From: Streptococcus mitis
Lineage (GTDB): Bacteria > Bacillota > Bacilli > Lactobacillales > Streptococcaceae
NCBI GenBank assembly: GCA_001914195.1
Contig: MKYF01000001.1
Span: 1-64,000, forward strand
Direction: 5' to 3'
Length of the DNA: 64,000 nucleotides
A program made the translations under genes and the position numbers. The notes under the pieces were generated by a model. The model worked only from the letters and a program-made list of their open reading frames with translations, made no database searches and was not told where the DNA came from. Below, in pieces: positions 23,926-33,247 of the stretch. Position 1 is the first letter of the stretch; every line of letters begins with the position of its first letter.

Positions 23926-24141
23926 ATGAACAGTCGCAACCTTAATCTCAATACATTGTTACCTAAACTAGCCACGATATGTCCTTTGTTGGGAATAACT
24001 CTTAATGTCGCGCTTCATGTGATTCGTACAGGTTCGTTAGTATCCTTTAATTGGCAATGGACTTTAGTTGGTTTGCTTTTCTCAGGATATTTTGGTATTT
24101 TTCGCAAAGATTTGTCAAAAAATAATCAAAACTATAAATGA
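23926..24141 (+). CDS. Small membrane protein, candidate immunity protein 4
   Basis: 71 residues with two hydrophobic segments (LATICPLLGITLNVALHVI and WTLVGLLFSGYFGIF) and a Lys/Asn-rich tail. It follows C2 by three bases. Function inferred from position only. Confidence 0.6.
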   Translation: MNSRNLNLNTLLPKLATICPLLGITLNVALHVIRTGSLVSFNWQWTLVGLLFSGYFGIFRKDLSKNNQNYK

Positions 24142-24221
24142 AGAACATGAATCAAAAGGATTTTGTGTATATGAATGGTAGTGTTTTTCCGCCATTCTTG
24201 TCAGGCAAATAGGAGTTTCTT

Positions 24222-24401
24222 ATGAAAACATTTTTATTAGGTTTTGCTGAGGGTTATTTTATCGTATCGCTCATAATCTACATCGCAACGTATTTGATTT
24301 TGAAAAATCCAATCAATACCCTATTTTATCCAGAAATTTACCCCGTTTTATTTGGGCTCTTTTATCTAGGATATAAGGTCAATAAAAAGCGAGTAGAGTA
24401 A
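24222..24401 (+). CDS. Small membrane protein, candidate immunity protein 5
   Basis: 59 residues starting MKTFLLGFAEGYFIVSLIIY, with two membrane helices and the basic end NKKRVE. The start resembles that of the protein at 22449. AGGAG lies 6 bases upstream. A preceding 21-codon ORF (24147-24212) shows no recognisable feature. Confidence 0.6.
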   Translation: MKTFLLGFAEGYFIVSLIIYIATYLILKNPINTLFYPEIYPVLFGLFYLGYKVNKKRVE

Positions 24402-24488
24402 ACAGTTAAGAATGACTTGTTAGTCTATGCTAAAATGACTAGAGTATAATCTCAGAATGCATCACATTGGAATTTAAAAGGAGTAACG

Positions 24489-24524
24489 ATGAATCGTAAT
24501 TTAGAACGGTGTTATCTATTCTGA
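24489..24524 (+). pseudogene. Remnant of a C2-like bacteriocin gene
   Basis: aaaggagtaacgatgaatcg then taatttagaac resembles the C2 ribosome binding site and leader start, but the frame ends after 11 codons. Only the 5' end survives; 24525-24680 contains nothing else I can identify. Confidence 0.5.
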
Positions 24525-24686
24525 CTATGAACAGATCATACCAGAGGTGGCTTAGAAATAGCAGGGACATTAGAAATTGAAGTAACTTTTAATAGGATGT
24601 CGTAAATGTTACTATCAATGATTTATTTGCCCCAAGCTTGCCTAGGGTGTCAGTAAAAAATCAATTTCCTTTCATACCATATTTTT

Positions 24687-24719
24687 AGTAGGTAGGACGT
24701 TTGTTCTGCCTATTTTTTT
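24687..24719 (+). terminator. Terminator closing the bacteriocin island
   Basis: TAGGTAG pairs with CTGCCTA (one G-T pair) and is followed by seven T residues, just before the ComE box of comAB. Confidence 0.75.
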
Positions 24720-24730
24720 ATCCAAAAAGT

Positions 24731-24798
24731 GCATTTGGGAGGTAGATAGGCGCATTTGGGGAGGAAGTCCAGTTTTTGTTTGGGGATTGGGGTAAGAT
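24731..24798 (+). promoter_or_regulatory. ComE box and promoter of comAB
   Basis: Two identical repeats, gcatttggg at 24731-24739 and 24752-24760, are separated by exactly 12 bp, the ComE site geometry. A TAAGAT -10 element lies at 24793-24798. Binding of phosphorylated ComE closes the autoinduction loop of the competence pheromone exporter. Confidence 0.92.
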
Positions 24799-24818
24799 AG
24801 TTGTTATCAGATGAGTTT

Positions 24819-24961
24819 ATACTCTTCGAAAATCAAATTCAAACCACGTCAACGTCGCCTTGCCGTGTAGATGTTACTGACTTCGTCAGTTCTATCTACA
24901 ACCTCAAAACAGTGTTTTGAGCAGCCTGCGGCTAGTTTACTCTTTGATTTTCATTTAGTAT
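24819..24961. repeat. BOX element (A-B-C) in the comAB leader
   Basis: boxA (atactcttcgaaaatcaaat with ccttgccgtg), one boxB (actgacttcgtcagt with caaaacagtgttttga) and boxC (cagcctgcggctagt to tttgattttcat). It lies between the comAB promoter and the comA start, so it is transcribed as part of the 5' leader. Confidence 0.93.
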
Positions 24962-24979
24962 TAGAAAAAGGAGATGAAT

Positions 24980-27133
24980 ATGAAATTTGGGAAACGTCAC
25001 TATCGTCCGCAGGTGGATCAGATGGACTGCGGTGTAGCTTCATTAGCCATGATTTTTGGCTACTATGGTAGTTATTATTCTTTGGCTCACTTACGAGAAT
25101 TGGCAAAGACGACCATGGATGGGACTACGGCCTTGGGCTTGGTCAAGGTGGCAGAGGAGATTGGCTTTGAGACGCGAGCTATCAAGGCGGATATGACGCT
25201 TTTTGATTTGCCAGATTTGACTTTTCCTTTTGTTGCCCATGTGCTTAAGGAGGGAAAATTGCTCCACTACTATGTGGTGACTGGGCAGGATAAGGATAGC
25301 ATTCATATTGCAGATCCAGATCCTGGGGTGAAATTGACCAAACTGCCACGTGAGCGTTTTGCGGAAGAATGGACAGGAGTGACTCTGTTTATGGCACCGA
25401 GTCCAGACTACAAGCCTCATAAGGATCAAAAGAATGGCCTGCTCTCTTTTATCCCTATATTAGTGAAGCAGCGTGGCTTGATTGCCAATATTGTTTTGGC
25501 AACACTCTTGGTAACCTTGATTAACATTGTGGGTTCTTATTATCTGCAGTCTATCATTGATACCTATGTGCCAGATCAGATGCGTTCGACGTTGGGGATT
25601 ATTTCTATTGGGTTGGTCATCGTCTATATTCTCCAGCAGATCTTGTCTTACGCTCAGGAGTATCTCTTACTTGTTTTGGGGCAACGCCTGTCGATTGACG
25701 TGATTTTGTCCTATATCAAGCATGTTTTTCACCTGCCTATGTCCTTCTTTGCGACACGCAGGACAGGGGAAATCGTGTCTCGTTTTACAGATGCTAACAG
25801 TATCATCGATGCGCTAGCTTCGACCATTCTTTCGATTTTCCTAGATGTGTCAACGGTTGTCATTATTTCTCTTGTTTTATTTTCACAAAATACCAATCTC
25901 TTTTTCATGACCTTATTGGCACTTCCTATCTACACAGTGATTATCTTTGCCTTTATGAAGCCGTTTGAAAAGATGAATCGGGATACCATGGAAGCCAATG
26001 CGGTTTTATCTTCTTCTATCATTGAGGACATCAACGGTATTGAGACTATCAAGTCCTTGACCAGTGAAAGTCAGCGTTACCAAAAAATTGACAAGGAATT
26101 TGTGGATTATCTGAAGAAATCCTTTACCTATAGTCGGGCAGAGAGTCAGCAAAAGGCTCTGAAAAAGGTTGCCCATCTCTTGCTCAATGTCGGCATTCTC
26201 TGGATGGGGGCTGTTCTGGTCATGGATGGCAAGATGAGTTTGGGGCAGTTGATTACCTATAATACCTTACTTGTTTACTTTACCAATCCTTTGGAAAATA
26301 TCATCAATCTGCAAACCAAGCTTCAGACAGCGCAGGTTGCCAATAACCGTCTGAATGAGGTTTATCTGGTAGCTTCGGAGTTTGAGGAGAAGAAAACAGT
26401 TGAGGATCTGAGCTTGATGAAGGGAGAGATGACCTTCAAGCAGGTTTCCTACAAGTATGGCTATGGTCGAGATGTCTTGTCGGATATCAATTTGACCATT
26501 CCCCAAGGCTCTAAGGTGGCTTTTGTGGGGATTTCGGGGTCAGGTAAGACGACTTTGGCCAAGATGATGGTTAATTTTTACGACCCAAGTCAGGGAGAGA
26601 TTAGTCTGGGTGGTGTCAATCTCAATCAGATTGATAAAAAAGCCCTGCGCCAGTATATCAACTATCTGCCTCAACAGCCCTATGTCTTTAACGGAACGAT
26701 TTTGGACAATCTTCTCCTTGGAGCCAAGGAGGGGACGACTCAAGAGGATATCTTACGGGCGGTCGAATTGGCAGAGATTCGGGAGGACATTGAGCGCATG
26801 CCACTGAATTACCAGACAGAGTTGACTTCGGATGGGGCAGGAATTTCAGGTGGTCAACGTCAGAGAATCGCTCTGGCGCGTGCTCTCTTGACAGATGTGC
26901 CGGTCTTGATTTTGGATGAGGCGACCAGCAGTTTGGATATTCTGACAGAGAAGCGAATTGTCGATAATCTCATGGCTTTGGACAAGACCTTGATTTTCAT
27001 TGCCCACCGCTTGACCATTGCAGAGCGGACAGAGAAGATTGTTGTTTTGGATCAGGGCAAGATTGTTGAAGAAGGAAATCATGCTGATTTACTTGCACAG
27101 GGTGGCTTTTACGCCCATTTGGTGAATAGCTAG
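24980..27133 (+). CDS. comA: Competence pheromone exporter/processing protease ComA
   Basis: ComA is a peptidase-containing ABC transporter that cleaves the double-glycine leader of the competence-stimulating peptide and exports it together with ComB. The 717-residue protein has an N-terminal C39 cysteine peptidase (DQMDCGVASLAMI with the catalytic Cys, and LHYYVV with the His), six membrane helices (about 160-440), and an ATPase with Walker A GISGSGKTT, signature SGGQRQRIALARALL and Walker B VLILDEATS. I use the ATG at 24980, 6 bases after AAGGAG; the ATG at 24974 abuts it. It may also export the double-glycine peptides encoded just upstream. Confidence 0.96.
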   Translation: MKFGKRHYRPQVDQMDCGVASLAMIFGYYGSYYSLAHLRELAKTTMDGTTALGLVKVAEEIGFETRAIKADMTLFDLPDLTFPFVAHVLKEGKLLHYYVVTGQDKDSIHIADPDPGVKLTKLPRERFAEEWTGVTLFMAPSPDYKPHKDQKNGLLSFIPILVKQRGLIANIVLATLLVTLINIVGSYYLQSIIDTYVPDQMRSTLGIISIGLVIVYILQQILSYAQEYLLLVLGQRLSIDVILSYIKHVFHLPMSFFATRRTGEIVSRFTDANSIIDALASTILSIFLDVSTVVIISLVLFSQNTNLFFMTLLALPIYTVIIFAFMKPFEKMNRDTMEANAVLSSSIIEDINGIETIKSLTSESQRYQKIDKEFVDYLKKSFTYSRAESQQKALKKVAHLLLNVGILWMGAVLVMDGKMSLGQLITYNTLLVYFTNPLENIINLQTKLQTAQVANNRLNEVYLVASEFEEKKTVEDLSLMKGEMTFKQVSYKYGYGRDVLSDINLTIPQGSKVAFVGISGSGKTTLAKMMVNFYDPSQGEISLGGVNLNQIDKKALRQYINYLPQQPYVFNGTILDNLLLGAKEGTTQEDILRAVELAEIREDIERMPLNYQTELTSDGAGISGGQRQRIALARALLTDVPVLILDEATSSLDILTEKRIVDNLMALDKTLIFIAHRLTIAERTEKIVVLDQGKIVEEGNHADLLAQGGFYAHLVNS

Positions 27134-27145
27134 AAAGAGGAGAGG

Positions 27146-28495
27146 ATGAAACCAGAATTTTTAGAAAGTGCGGAGTTTTATAATCGTCGTTACCATAATT
27201 TTTCCAGTCGGGTGATTGTCCCCATGTCCCTTCTGCTCGTGTTTTTGCTTGGCTTTGCAACATTTGCAGAGAAGGAGATGAGTTTGTCTACTAGAGCTAC
27301 TGTCGAGCCTAGTCGTATCCTTGCAAATATCCAGTCAACTAGCAACAATCGTATTCTTGTCAATCATTTGGAAGAAAATAAGCTGGTTAAAAAGGGAGAA
27401 CTGTTGGTTCAATATCAAGAAGGGGCAGAAGGTGTTCAAGTAGAGTCTTATGCCAGTCAGTTGGACATGCTCAAGGATCAAAAAAAGCAATTGGAGTATT
27501 TGCAAAAAAGTCTGCAAGAAGGGGAGAACCACTTTCCAGAGGAGGATAAGTTTGGCTACCAGGCCACCTTTCGCGACTACATCAGTCAAGCAGGCAGTCT
27601 TAGGGCTAGTACATCGCAACAAAATGAAACCATCGCGTCCCAGAATGCAGCAGCTAGCCAAACCCAAGCTGAAATCGGCAGCCTCATCAGCCAAACAGAG
27701 GCTAAAATTCGCGATTACCAGACAGCTAAGTCAGCTATTGAAACAGGCGCTTCCTTGGCCAATCAGAATCTAGCTTACTCGCTCTATAAGTCCTACAAGT
27801 CTCAGGGTGAGGAAAATCCGCAAGCTAAAGCTCAGGCTGTTGCGCAGGTTGAAGCGCAGCTTTCTCAGTTAGAATCTAGTCTTGCTACTTACCGTGTCCA
27901 GTATGCAGGTTCAGGTAGCCAGCAAGCCTATGCGTCTGGTTTAAGCAGTCAATTGGAATCCCTTAAATCTCAACACTTGGCTAAGGTTGGTCAGGAATTG
28001 ACCCTTCTAGACCAGAAAATCTTGGAGGCAGAATCAGGTAAGAAGGTACAGGGAAATCTTTTAGACAAGGGGAAAATTACGGCGAGTGAGGATGGAGTGC
28101 TTCATCTTAATACTGAGACCAGTGACTCTACCATGGTAGCAGAAGGTGCCTTACTAGCCCAACTTTATCCGTCCTTGGAAAAAGAAGGGAAAGCCAAACT
28201 AACAGCTTATCTAAGTTCAAAAGATGTAGCAAGGATTAAGGTCGGTGATTCTGTTCGCTATACTACGACTCATGATGCCAAGAATCAGCTTTTCCTAGAT
28301 TCTACTATTACCAGCATCGATGCGACAGCTACCAAGACTGAAAAAGGGAATTTCTTTAAAATTGAGGCGGAGACTAATCTGACTTCCGAGCAGGCTGAAA
28401 GACTTCGTTACGGGGTGGAAGGTCGTCTACAGATGATTACAGGTAAGAAAAGTTACCTGCGTTATTATTTGGATCAATTTTTGAACAAAGAGTAA
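27146..28495 (+). CDS. comB: Competence pheromone export accessory protein ComB
   Basis: ComB is the membrane-fusion partner of ComA. The 449-residue protein has one N-terminal membrane helix (about 22-42), long coiled-coil regions rich in Gln, Ser and Ala (about 100-310) and a beta-rich C-terminal domain. It begins 12 bases after the comA stop with AGAGGAGAGG upstream. It ends the early competence operon. Confidence 0.95.
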   Translation: MKPEFLESAEFYNRRYHNFSSRVIVPMSLLLVFLLGFATFAEKEMSLSTRATVEPSRILANIQSTSNNRILVNHLEENKLVKKGELLVQYQEGAEGVQVESYASQLDMLKDQKKQLEYLQKSLQEGENHFPEEDKFGYQATFRDYISQAGSLRASTSQQNETIASQNAAASQTQAEIGSLISQTEAKIRDYQTAKSAIETGASLANQNLAYSLYKSYKSQGEENPQAKAQAVAQVEAQLSQLESSLATYRVQYAGSGSQQAYASGLSSQLESLKSQHLAKVGQELTLLDQKILEAESGKKVQGNLLDKGKITASEDGVLHLNTETSDSTMVAEGALLAQLYPSLEKEGKAKLTAYLSSKDVARIKVGDSVRYTTTHDAKNQLFLDSTITSIDATATKTEKGNFFKIEAETNLTSEQAERLRYGVEGRLQMITGKKSYLRYYLDQFLNKE

Positions 28496-28518
28496 TGTTC
28501 GTGTTTTCAGAGTTAAAT

Positions 28519-28560
28519 GATTTTAAAACTGTGAGAAAGATTCTTCTTGCAGTTTTTTCT
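28519..28560 (+). terminator. Terminator after comB
   Basis: AAAACTG and CAGTTTT pair with a partly paired inner segment (AGAA/TTCT), followed by T residues. Confidence 0.7.
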
Positions 28561-28586
28561 TTATGATTTTCGAAGTTACTACGTTA

Positions 28587-28661
28587 TTTATTCGGTTAAA
28601 TTCTTGTGATTTTAGGTTTTTTATGGTAGAATGTGCTCAAGTAATACGAAAGGCGAACTTT
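28587..28661 (+). promoter_or_regulatory. purC promoter with PurR-type boxes
   Basis: TTGTGA (28604-28609) and TAGAAT (28627-28632) are 17 bp apart. Two sequences resembling the streptococcal/lactococcal PurBox (AWWWCCGAACWWT) flank it: AAAGGCGAACTTT at 28649-28661, and TTTATTCGGTTAA at 28587-28599, which is a reverse-orientation match. PurR would control the pathway according to PRPP. The boxes are imperfect, so confidence is moderate. Confidence 0.65.
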
Positions 28662-28664
28662 AAA

Positions 28665-29372
28665 ATGTCAAAACAATTGATCTATTCGGGAAAAGCTAAA
28701 GATATCTATACAACTGAGGATGAAAATCTTATTATTTCAACTTACAAGGACCAGGCGACTGCTTTCAATGGTGTTAAGAAGGAGCAGATTGCGGGCAAGG
28801 GAGTGTTGAATAATCAGATTTCATCTTTTATTTTTGAGAAATTAAATGCGGCTGGTGTGGCGACTCACTTTGTGGAGAAACTTTCAGATACGGAACAACT
28901 CAATAAAAAGGTTAAGATTATTCCTTTGGAAGTCGTGCTCCGCAACTATACTGCTGGTTCCTTTTCAAAACGTTTTGGTGTAGACGAAGGAATCGCATTT
29001 GAGACTCCGATTGTCGAATTTTACTACAAAAATGATGATTTGGATGACCCATTTATCAATGACGAGCATGTGAAATTCCTACAGATTGCGGATGACCATC
29101 AGATTACCTACTTGAAGGAGGAAACTCGTCGAATCAATGAACTTTTGAAAACTTGGTTTGCTGAGATTGGGCTTAAATTGATTGACTTTAAGCTAGAGTT
29201 CGGTTTTGACAAGGATGGCAAGATTATCTTGGCAGATGAATTTTCACCAGATAACTGCCGCTTGTGGGATGCGGATGGAAACCACATGGACAAGGATGTT
29301 TTCCGTAGGGGTCTAGGTGAATTAACAGATGTTTATGAAGTTGTTTGGGAAAAGTTACAGGGGTTGAAATAA
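28665..29372 (+). CDS. purC: SAICAR synthetase
   Basis: PurC condenses CAIR with aspartate in step 7 of IMP synthesis. The 235-residue protein begins MSKQLIYSGKAKDIY (nucleotide-binding GKxKxxY), followed by VLRNYTAGSF and IDFKLEFG, then LADEFSPDNCRLWD. The ATG at 28665 fits the family length; the long upstream frame overlaps the promoter. Confidence 0.96.
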   Translation: MSKQLIYSGKAKDIYTTEDENLIISTYKDQATAFNGVKKEQIAGKGVLNNQISSFIFEKLNAAGVATHFVEKLSDTEQLNKKVKIIPLEVVLRNYTAGSFSKRFGVDEGIAFETPIVEFYYKNDDLDDPFINDEHVKFLQIADDHQITYLKEETRRINELLKTWFAEIGLKLIDFKLEFGFDKDGKIILADEFSPDNCRLWDADGNHMDKDVFRRGLGELTDVYEVVWEKLQGLK

Positions 29373-29428
29373 CAACCTAGAGGTCGTTTGGGAACATTGT
29401 AAGAGCTGAAATAAAGGAATAAGAATTG

Positions 29429-32400
29429 ATGGATAAACGTATTTTTGTTGAAAAAAAGGCTGATTTTCAGGTCAAATCAGAGAGTTTGGTTAGAGAACTC
29501 CAGCATAACTTGGGACTTTCAACTTTGAAAAGTATTCGCATTGTGCAAGTTTATGATGTCTTTGATTTGGCAGAGGACCTGTTTGCACCTGCAGAGAAAC
29601 ACATTTTCTCTGAGCAGGTAACCGACCATGTTTTAGATGAAGTATCTGTGCAGGCAGATCTTGCTAACTATGCTTTCTTTGCCATTGAAAGCCTGCCAGG
29701 GCAGTTTGACCAGCGTGCGGCTTCTTCACAGGAAGCCTTGCTTTTGTTGGGAAGTTCGAGTGATGTGACGGTCAATACAGCTCAACTTTACTTGGTCAAT
29801 AAAGATATTGAAGCGACGGAGTTAGAAGCAGTCAAGAACTATTTGCTCAATCCAGTTGATTCTCGTTTCAAGGACATCACGACAGGGATTGCCAAGCAGG
29901 AATTTTCAGAGTCAGACAAGACCATTCCTAAATTGACTTTCTTTGAAAGCTATACAGCAGAAGACTTTGCCCGCTACAAGGCCGAGCAAGGGATGGCTAT
30001 GGAAGTGGATGATTTGCTCTTTATCCAGGACTACTTTAAGTCAATCGGGCGAGTGCCAACTGAGACGGAACTCAAGGTTTTGGATACTTACTGGTCTGAC
30101 CACTGCCGTCATACGACTTTTGAGACAGAGTTGAAACACATCGACTTTTCAGCTTCTAAATTCCAAAAACAATTACAGGCGACTTATGAAAAGTATATTG
30201 CCATGCGTGATGAGTTGGGGCGTTCTGAAAAACCGCAAACCTTGATGGATATGGCGACTATTTTCGGTCGTTATGAGCGTGCTAATGGACGTTTGGACGA
30301 CATGGAAGTATCAGACGAAATCAATGCCTGTTCGGTTGAAATCGAAGTGGACGTTAATGGTGTGAAAGAACCCTGGCTCCTCATGTTTAAAAATGAAACC
30401 CACAACCACCCAACTGAGATTGAGCCATTTGGTGGGGCTGCTACCTGTATCGGTGGAGCCATTCGTGACCCATTGTCAGGTCGCTCATATGTCTACCAAG
30501 CTATGCGTATCTCAGGTGCGGGTGAGATTACCGCACCGATTTCGGAAACGCGTGCTGGGAAATTACCACAACAGGTCATTTCTAAGACAGCGGCTCATGG
30601 TTATTCTTCATACGGTAACCAAATTGGGCTTGCGACGACCTACGTTCGTGAGTATTTCCACCCAGGCTTTGTAGCTAAACGTATGGAGCTAGGTGCCGTT
30701 GTTGGTGCTGCTCCTAAGGGCAATGTAGTCCGTGAAAAACCAGAAGCAGGTGACGTGATTATCTTGCTAGGTGGTAAGACTGGGCGTGATGGTGTCGGTG
30801 GTGCGACAGGGTCTTCTAAGGTTCAAACAGTTGAGTCTGTAGAGACTGCCGGTGCTGAGGTTCAAAAAGGGAATGCCATCGAAGAACGCAAGATTCAGCG
30901 CCTTTTCCGTAATGGCGATGTCACTCGTCTCATCAAGAAATCCAACGACTTTGGTGCTGGTGGTGTCTGTGTAGCCATCGGTGAACTGGCAGACGGTCTT
31001 GAAATTGACCTCAACAAGGTGCCTCTTAAATACCAAGGCTTGAATGGTACCGAAATTGCCATCTCTGAATCTCAAGAACGGATGGCTGTGGTGGTTCGTC
31101 CTGAGGATGTAGATTCCTTTGTTGTAGAATGTAACAAAGAGAATATTGATGCTGTTGTTGTTGCGACAGTGACTGAAAAACCAAATTTAGTCATGCACTG
31201 GAATGGAGAAACCATTGTCGACTTGGAGCGTCGCTTCCTTGATACCAATGGTGTACGTGTCGTTGTCGATGCCAAAGTTGTGGACAAGGATGTCAAACTC
31301 CCAGAAGAACGCACAACAAGCACTAACACACTTGAAGCAGATACTCTTGAGGTTCTATCTGACTTGAACCACGCTAGTCAAAAAGGCTTGCAAACCATCT
31401 TTGACTGCTCTGTTGGTCGTTCAACAGTCAATCACCCACTTGGCGGACGCTACCAACTCACACCAACTGAGGCATCTGTGCAGAAATTACCAGTTCAACA
31501 CGGTGTGACTCATACTGCGTCAGTCATGGCTCAAGGTTTCAACCCATATGTAGCTGAATGGTCTCCATACCACGGTGCTGCCTATGCGGTGATCGAAGCA
31601 ACTGCTCGTTTGGTTGCTGCTGGTGCCAACTGGTCTCAGGCTCGTTTCTCTTACCAAGAGTACTTCGAGCGCATGGATAAACAAGCAGAGCGTTTTGGTC
31701 AGCCAGTAGCAGCTCTTCTAGGCTCTATCGAGGCACAAATTCAGCTTGGTTTGCCATCTATCGGTGGTAAGGACTCTATGTCTGGTACCTTTGAAGAATT
31801 GACGGTGCCACCAACCTTGGTTGCTTTTGGAGTGACAACAGCAGATAGCCGTAAGGTGCTCTCTCCAGAATTTAAAGTTGCTGGTGAAAACATCTACTAC
31901 ATCCCAGGCCAAGCACTCTCAGCAGAGATTGATTTTGACTTAATTAAGTCAAATTTTGCTCAGTTTGAAGCCCTTCAAAAGGCTCACAAAGTAACAGCAG
32001 CTTCAGCTGTCAAATACGGCGGTGTGGTTGAAAGTTTGGCTCTTGCTACCTTTGGAAATCATATCGGTGCAGAGGTGACCTTGCCTGAACTTGAAACAGC
32101 TTTGACAGCTCAATTAGGCGGATTTGTCTTCACATCTCCTGAAGAAATTGCAGGAGTAGAGAAGATTGGACAAACAAGTGCAGACTTTACACTCCTTGTC
32201 AACGGTGTGAAGCTAGATGGACAGAAACTTGACAGTGCCTTCCAAGGTAAATTGGAAGAAGTTTACCCAACAGAATTTGCCCAAGCCAAAGAACTAGCTG
32301 AAGTACCAGCTGTGGCATCAGATGTTGTGATTAAAACCAAAGAAAAAGTTGAAAAACCGGTAGTCTATATCCCAGTCTTCCCAGGAACTAACTCAGAATA

Positions 32401-33154
32401 TGACTCAGCCAAGGCATTTGAAAAAGAAGGCGCAGAGGTCAACTTGGTGCCATTTGTGACCTTGAATGAAGAGGCTATTGTCAAGTCAGTTGAAACTATG
32501 GTTGACAACATCGGCAAGGCTAACATCCTCTTCTTTGCAGGTGGTTTCTCGGCTGCGGACGAACCAGATGGTTCAGCCAAGTTTATTGTCAACATCCTGC
32601 TTAATGAAAAAGTGCGTGTGGCTATTGATAGATTTATCGTCCGTGGTGGCTTGATTATCGGTATCTGTAATGGATTCCAGGCCTTGGTCAAATCAGGTCT
32701 TCTTCCATACGGAAACTTCGAGGATGCCAGCAGTACGAGCCCAACCCTCTTCTACAATGATGCCAACCAGCACGTGGCCAAGATGGTGGAAACTCGGATT
32801 GCCAATACCAACTCACCATGGTTGACTGGGGTGCAAGTGGGTGACATCCACGCTATTCCTGTTTCGCACGGTGAAGGGAAGTTTGTTGTGACAGCTGAGG
32901 AATTTGCAGAGCTCCGTGACAATGGTCAAATCTTTAGCCAATATGTTGACTTTGACGGCAAACCAAGTATGGACTCTAAGTACAATCCGAATGGTTCTGT
33001 CCATGCCATCGAAGGAATTACCAGCAAGAACGGCCAAATCATCGGTAAGATGGGCCACTCAGAACGTTATGAGGAAGGTCTTTTCCAAAATATCCCAGGA
33101 AATAAAGACCAGCACCTGTTCGCGTCAGCGGTTAAATATTTCACTGGAAAATAA
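29429..33154 (+). CDS. purL: Phosphoribosylformylglycinamidine synthase (large type)
   Basis: This single-chain PurL uses glutamine and ATP to convert FGAR to FGAM. The 1241-residue protein has an N-terminal PurS-like part, two synthetase halves (SDHCRHTTFE, NETHNHPTEIEPFGGAATCIGG) and a C-terminal class I glutaminase with GICNGFQ (nucleophile Cys) and a GEGK segment with the catalytic His (VSHGEG). The large form is unusual in Firmicutes (Bacillus splits it into PurS, PurQ and PurL) but normal in streptococci. Confidence 0.96.
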   Translation: MDKRIFVEKKADFQVKSESLVRELQHNLGLSTLKSIRIVQVYDVFDLAEDLFAPAEKHIFSEQVTDHVLDEVSVQADLANYAFFAIESLPGQFDQRAASSQEALLLLGSSSDVTVNTAQLYLVNKDIEATELEAVKNYLLNPVDSRFKDITTGIAKQEFSESDKTIPKLTFFESYTAEDFARYKAEQGMAMEVDDLLFIQDYFKSIGRVPTETELKVLDTYWSDHCRHTTFETELKHIDFSASKFQKQLQATYEKYIAMRDELGRSEKPQTLMDMATIFGRYERANGRLDDMEVSDEINACSVEIEVDVNGVKEPWLLMFKNETHNHPTEIEPFGGAATCIGGAIRDPLSGRSYVYQAMRISGAGEITAPISETRAGKLPQQVISKTAAHGYSSYGNQIGLATTYVREYFHPGFVAKRMELGAVVGAAPKGNVVREKPEAGDVIILLGGKTGRDGVGGATGSSKVQTVESVETAGAEVQKGNAIEERKIQRLFRNGDVTRLIKKSNDFGAGGVCVAIGELADGLEIDLNKVPLKYQGLNGTEIAISESQERMAVVVRPEDVDSFVVECNKENIDAVVVATVTEKPNLVMHWNGETIVDLERRFLDTNGVRVVVDAKVVDKDVKLPEERTTSTNTLEADTLEVLSDLNHASQKGLQTIFDCSVGRSTVNHPLGGRYQLTPTEASVQKLPVQHGVTHTASVMAQGFNPYVAEWSPYHGAAYAVIEATARLVAAGANWSQARFSYQEYFERMDKQAERFGQPVAALLGSIEAQIQLGLPSIGGKDSMSGTFEELTVPPTLVAFGVTTADSRKVLSPEFKVAGENIYYIPGQALSAEIDFDLIKSNFAQFEALQKAHKVTAASAVKYGGVVESLALATFGNHIGAEVTLPELETALTAQLGGFVFTSPEEIAGVEKIGQTSADFTLLVNGVKLDGQKLDSAFQGKLEEVYPTEFAQAKELAEVPAVASDVVIKTKEKVEKPVVYIPVFPGTNSEYDSAKAFEKEGAEVNLVPFVTLNEEAIVKSVETMVDNIGKANILFFAGGFSAADEPDGSAKFIVNILLNEKVRVAIDRFIVRGGLIIGICNGFQALVKSGLLPYGNFEDASSTSPTLFYNDANQHVAKMVETRIANTNSPWLTGVQVGDIHAIPVSHGEGKFVVTAEEFAELRDNGQIFSQYVDFDGKPSMDSKYNPNGSVHAIEGITSKNGQIIGKMGHSERYEEGLFQNIPGNKDQHLFASAVKYFTGK

Positions 33155-33247
33155 GACTTGCAGATTTTCTAATAGATAGTATCAGTAATGTAAAAGTCAT
33201 GTAGATTTAGCTCTTGGTGCTACACAAATAAAAATTAGGTATATAAA

